A DNA stretch of 9,314 nucleotides from Nitrospira sp. UBA2083. GTDB lineage: Bacteria > Nitrospirota > Nitrospiria > Nitrospirales > Nitrospiraceae. Below, in pieces: positions 6,748 through 9,314 of this stretch (its first letter is position 1; each line of letters opens with the position of its first letter). The position numbers and the translations under genes were made by a program. The notes beneath the pieces are model-generated. The model was given only the letters and a program-made list of their open reading frames with translations, had not been told where the DNA came from and did no database searches. The stretch spans positions 17,535 through 26,848 of the forward strand of contig DCZN01000109.1 of the NCBI GenBank assembly GCA_002331625.1. The letters are read 5' to 3'.

Positions 6748-8745
6748 TTAGAACCGCCAGGTCACTTTTCCATAGACGCCGCGTTGGACCTCGGTCGGCT
6801 GTGTGGAAAAGAGGCCGGGAAGAAATTCATGATGGTGCGCTTCCAGAAGGTTGTGGCCGACGAGCGACATTTCCCAGGCCTTCCTAGGACGCCATCCCAG
6901 ACGGACATCCAGATTGTGATAGTTCCGAATGCCAAATGCCGCGATCCGGTCGACAAACCGGTAGGTCGCATCGAGTTCGATCGTCTCGGTCAGGTTCATA
7001 AGGGATCGGAGTGCGGCTTGTTGGGCTGGTTGACCGGACTGCTCCTGAATCTGGTCTCCATGAATATCATTCGTCACCCGTAACGCGGAGAATGTCGGTC
7101 GCAGGCGCCACCATGGGAGGACTTGCCAGTTGAGCGAGGCTTCACCTCCGTAACTCTGCAGCTGTTCTCCATTGCTGTGTTGCTCGGTGCTAGGGTCTAC
7201 TTCAGTTTCGGTGGGTGAGAATCGCTCGGTCGTGTAAAACGCTGCGAGGTCGAGCGACAGCGTTGCATGAAGCATGGCGCGATAGCCGGCTTCAAATCCC
7301 CAGAGGTCTTCCGCTCGTTGGTTTGGGTTGCCCAGCAGCCGGGAGAATCCAATGCCGGAGCCTTCCTCTCGTTGGAGCCCTTCCCGCTCAAGCCGCGACG
7401 GCACGCGATTGCTTCGATTGACGGAGGCCCAGAGAGCATGGCGGTCGTTCGGTGTCCAGCTGGCCTAGACGGTCGGTTGAATCAGCAGCCCCGTATAACT
7501 GTGTGTGAGAAATTGGGCTCCGACTGCGAGACGCAGACGGTCGTTGAGAAAGCGGAATTCGTCCTGGATGAGCCCTTTGATCGTCCGCAACGTCCGGTGG
7601 GCCGGATCGGCTGAAAAGGTACGGTCTGGTTCGATGTCGTCCGTCGTCGAACGGAAGCCGAATCCCCAGAGGATTTCCTGGTTGCTGAAGAGTGGGAACC
7701 GATGTCGGAGATCGAAGTCATACGTTTGACGGCGCTCCTTGAAGCTGATCTCCTCGCGCTGCGTCCGATCGTAATAGAGCTGGACAGTCAGATCCGACTG
7801 CTTGGAGAAGGTATGTCCCCACCGGAGCAAGAGATCTTGCCCTTGAAGCCGCACATCTTCAGCTTGGGTGTTGGTAAAATCCGGAGCGATGAGCGTCGGA
7901 ATTGTGCTTTGCTGGCCGGCGCGTCCCGTGTAGATATTGCTTTGTAGGGTCAGGACATTGTCGGGGTTGACATCCCAGTCGGCCCGAAAGCCACCCCGCC
8001 CCATTCTCCAATCGTCGTGGGAGCCGGCCTCGTTAAAATTGCGGTCACGTTCGAAGGCTTTCCCGAAGACTCGGAAGTGGAAATCCTGTCCGATGTGACC
8101 ACCATAGCGAACTGAGGTGAATGCCCGCTCTTCTGTTCCACCTCCGATGGTCACGAGCGCTCCCTGCGTGTCCTTGGCCTTCTTTGTGATGATATTGATG
8201 GCGCCGTTGATCGCATTGGCTCCCAACAATGTACCGCCAGGTCCGCGGATGACCTCGATTCGGTCGATATCCTCTAGGACTGTGTCGATTGTTTCCCAGA
8301 AGGTGCCGGCTACGGATGGAGACCACACGGTTTTGCCGTCGACCATGACGAGGAGGTCATCCGAGAACCGTTCCGTTTCCGAACGAGAGGAAACGGCCCA
8401 CTTGTTCGAGTCGATCCGAGCTACGATCAGGCCCGGCACCAGACGCAGGGCATCAGGGATACTGTTGGCACCGGAGCGGCGAATGTCCTCTTGGGTCAGA
8501 ACGAATATAGCTGCAGGGGCTTGAGTGATCGGTTGGGATTTCAGGGCGACAGAGGTGACCTCCATCGTCATTAATTCTTCCAGCCCGAGCTCTGTCAGGT
8601 CTCGGATTTCATTGCCGTTCGGCAGGTTGATATCCGCCGCATGGGCCATGGACCCTTCTAAGGGGCCGCCACCCACTGTTGCGAGTAGCCACCAGAACCA
8701 TGTGGCGGATATCGTCAAGACAGATCTCAAAGTGAGCGACCTCAT
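6748..8745 (-). pseudogene. TonB-dependent outer-membrane receptor interrupted by an in-frame TAG codon
   Basis: The reading frame encodes a TonB-dependent receptor of about 665 codons. A signal peptide (hydrophobic about 8-25) ends at AHA (34-36). Next come DLTELGLEELMTMEVTSV (49-66), typical of this receptor group, a plug domain (about 70-188) with EDIDRIEVIRGPGG (158-171) and NAINGAINIIT, then a long beta-barrel ending in VTWRF, with the terminal Phe expected of outer-membrane proteins. Codon 427 is TAG (7465-7467). The same frame continues without further disruption through SWTPNDRHALWASV to the TAA at 6748-6750. Without read-through the product stops after 426 residues, with most of the C-terminal barrel strands missing. 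Such receptors import siderophores, vitamin B12-like ligands or similar compounds with TonB energy, or signal ligand presence; the ligand is unknown. It is the first gene of a probable operon with the yfiR-like gene and the CHASE8 kinase. The start is the ATG at 8745 behind a strong ribosome site; a GTG at 8775 is less likely. The single lesion suggests a very recent mutation or a sequencing error. Confidence 0.8.
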
Positions 8746-8748
8746 ACA

Positions 8749-8755
8749 CTCCTCC
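8749..8755 (-). promoter_or_regulatory. Strong ribosome binding site fixing the TonB receptor start
   Basis: Read on the - strand this is GGAGGAG followed by TGT and ATG at 8745. The near-perfect Shine-Dalgarno match at ideal spacing is why the ATG at 8745 was chosen over the upstream in-frame GTG at 8775, which would put this site inside the coding region. Confidence 0.8.
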
Positions 8756-8765
8756 GTGACTGGAA

Positions 8766-8800
8766 ACCGTATCACGGTATCGGCGAATGAGGTCGATACC
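8766..8800 (-). promoter_or_regulatory. Overlapping inverted repeats upstream of the receptor operon
   Basis: Two dyads overlap here, 21-55 bases upstream of the receptor ATG. ACCGT (8766-8770) pairs with ACGGT (8774-8778), and GGTATCG (8776-8782) pairs with CGATACC (8794-8800) across 11 bases. They share the bases at 8776-8778, so in RNA they would be mutually exclusive. This could be an operator or a leader-RNA switch. With arms of only 5 and 7 bp, chance is a real alternative. Confidence 0.25.
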
Positions 8801-9072
8801 TTGACGTTATTGGTGGTTCCGAACGGTCTTGTGACTGAATAGGGAGATGCTGGATGGCTTGAGTGAAGAAGTTTACTTCGACTCTTTTACCGTTGGCTCT
8901 CTACAAATGAGAATGGCTCTCCTTCAGGGGAGCGATTCAGGAGGGTGGGCGAAGCGTTGTAGAGGCCAGGCACGCGGTGCAATTGGATGCTTGGTCAGCG
9001 ATTGGTCGTTAGAGTGTGCCTCATTTGCAGCTACTTCTCAGCAGCGGTGCTCGCCTTGATTCTCGTCCACCC
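8801..9072. other. Non-coding spacer between sthA and the receptor operon
   Basis: Together with the leader next to the receptor start, this is a gap of about 330 bp. It should hold the promoter of the receptor-yfiR-kinase operon, but I see no convincing -35/-10 pair on the - strand. Visible structure is minor: a short dyad GAAGT-TT-ACTTC (8868-8879) in a relatively AT-rich patch, two TTGGTC copies 11 bp apart (8991-8996 and 9002-9007), and a 6-bp stem with a GAGA loop on the - strand (9030-9045), 28 nt after the sthA stop and without a T-run. I see no gene here with recognisable protein character. Confidence 0.5.
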
Positions 9073-9314
9073 CTACGCGGCTTTGGCAGATTGACGTTTT
9101 GCGACTTGGCCTAAGATGTCGAGTGCTGCAATACGGTAGGCTTCGGCATAGGTAGGGAAGTTAAAGATATTGTCGATGAACGATTCGACGGTCGCACCAT
9201 TCTGCAAGGCCAATTGACCAAGGTGTACCAATTCCGTGGCAGAGTCACCGACCACCTGCACGCCGAGTAAACGCTCGCCTTCCGGATCCGCGACCATTTT
9301 CAGCAGTCCATGAC
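9073..9314 (-). CDS. sthA: Soluble (Si-specific) NAD(P)+ transhydrogenase, C-terminal fragment, cut by window edge
   Basis: About 80 codons of the 3' end are visible; the gene continues past base 9314, so the Met encoded at 9297 is internal. The segment is the C-terminal dimerisation domain of the FAD-dependent pyridine nucleotide-disulfide oxidoreductase family. The landmarks HGLLKM, LLGVQVVGDSATELVHLGQ and FNFPTYAEAYRIAALDIL match the soluble transhydrogenase SthA (FNYPTMAEAYRVAALN in E. coli, from memory). The HPT-SE type active-site motif of lipoamide dehydrogenase is absent, which argues against Lpd or glutathione reductase. SthA interconverts NADPH and NADH in the cytoplasm to balance redox pools. 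It has the same orientation as the receptor operon but is about 330 bp away, so it is probably a separate unit with no functional link. The flavin and NAD-binding parts are not in view. Confidence 0.83.
   Translation of the reverse strand, partial: HGLLKMVADPEGERLLGVQVVGDSATELVHLGQLALQNGATVESFIDNIFNFPTYAEAYRIAALDILGQVAKRQSAKAA

Noticed and set aside
6337..7083. Open frame of 248 codons on the + strand
   Set aside because: It lies antisense across the yfiR-like gene and the receptor C-terminus, both clearly coding on the - strand. Its translation shows no recognisable domain or secretion signal, so it is a shadow frame.
6748..7404. Independent gene starting at the GTG at 7404
   Set aside because: It is in the same frame as the upstream receptor part, separated only by a TAG and 20 sense codons that read as receptor sequence. 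It lacks a signal peptide and is the C-terminal barrel of one interrupted gene.
7465..7467. Programmed read-through or recoding at the TAG
   Set aside because: No recoding context or pyrrolysine-related gene is visible, and one isolated TAG in a receptor barrel is better explained by mutation or sequencing error.
8746..8775. Upstream GTG start for the receptor at 8775
   Set aside because: The strong GGAGGAG site would lie inside the coding region, and the ATG at 8745 gives a normal signal peptide.
9030..9045. Terminator for sthA (6-bp stem, GAGA loop on the - strand)
   Set aside because: No T-run follows and one of the six pairs is a G-T wobble. It may fold but does not meet the intrinsic terminator pattern.
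8847..9059. Possible small + strand gene of 70 codons in the spacer
   Set aside because: No recognisable domain, membrane segment or clear ribosome site, and the composition looks non-coding. A spurious frame is more likely.

Overview
The window comes from a Gram-negative (diderm) bacterium of moderately high GC. It shows an outer-membrane TonB-dependent receptor, a secreted periplasmic protein and several membrane or cytoplasmic signalling proteins. The style of the proteins and the gene mix (multi-domain hybrid kinases, GGDEF-EAL proteins, a YfiR-type protein beside a TonB receptor) recall Nitrospira/Nitrospirota. That placement is an impression from family knowledge and is not proven here. 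Almost the whole window is devoted to signal transduction.

Layout. The left part (1-3268) is on the + strand. It holds the C-terminal end (REC-Hpt) of a hybrid histidine kinase cut by the window edge, a 715-residue REC-PAS-GGDEF-EAL cyclic-di-GMP enzyme with intact catalytic motifs, a probable terminator, and a small single-domain PilZ protein (c-di-GMP receptor). The right part (3288-9314) is on the - strand. In transcription order it holds the C-terminal end of a soluble pyridine nucleotide transhydrogenase (sthA, cut by the window edge), a spacer of about 330 bp, a TonB-dependent receptor interrupted by one in-frame amber codon, a YfiR-family periplasmic protein, and a 934-residue CHASE8-type hybrid histidine kinase with HAMP, HisKA, HATPase, two REC domains and Hpt. 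The two strands converge at about 3268-3288.

How the genes may work together. The receptor-YfiR-kinase genes are tightly packed (21 nt, then 1 nt) and look like one operon. In the known YfiBNR system an outer-membrane lipoprotein (YfiB) controls a periplasmic repressor (YfiR), which controls an inner-membrane CHASE8-HAMP-GGDEF cyclase (YfiN). Here the outer-membrane position is taken by a TonB receptor and the GGDEF output is replaced by a His-Asp-His phosphorelay. I infer a trans-envelope sensing chain: outer membrane to periplasm to inner-membrane kinase. The opposite arm pairs a second hybrid kinase with a REC-headed c-di-GMP enzyme and a PilZ receptor, so c-di-GMP is a plausible common output. 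Cross-talk between the two arms is speculation.

The most notable points are the YfiR/CHASE8 hybrid-kinase operon, the single TAG codon in an otherwise intact receptor gene, and a 12-residue insertion between the I-site motif and the GGDEF motif of the cyclase. I saw no rRNA, tRNA, CRISPR array, insertion sequence or phage gene.
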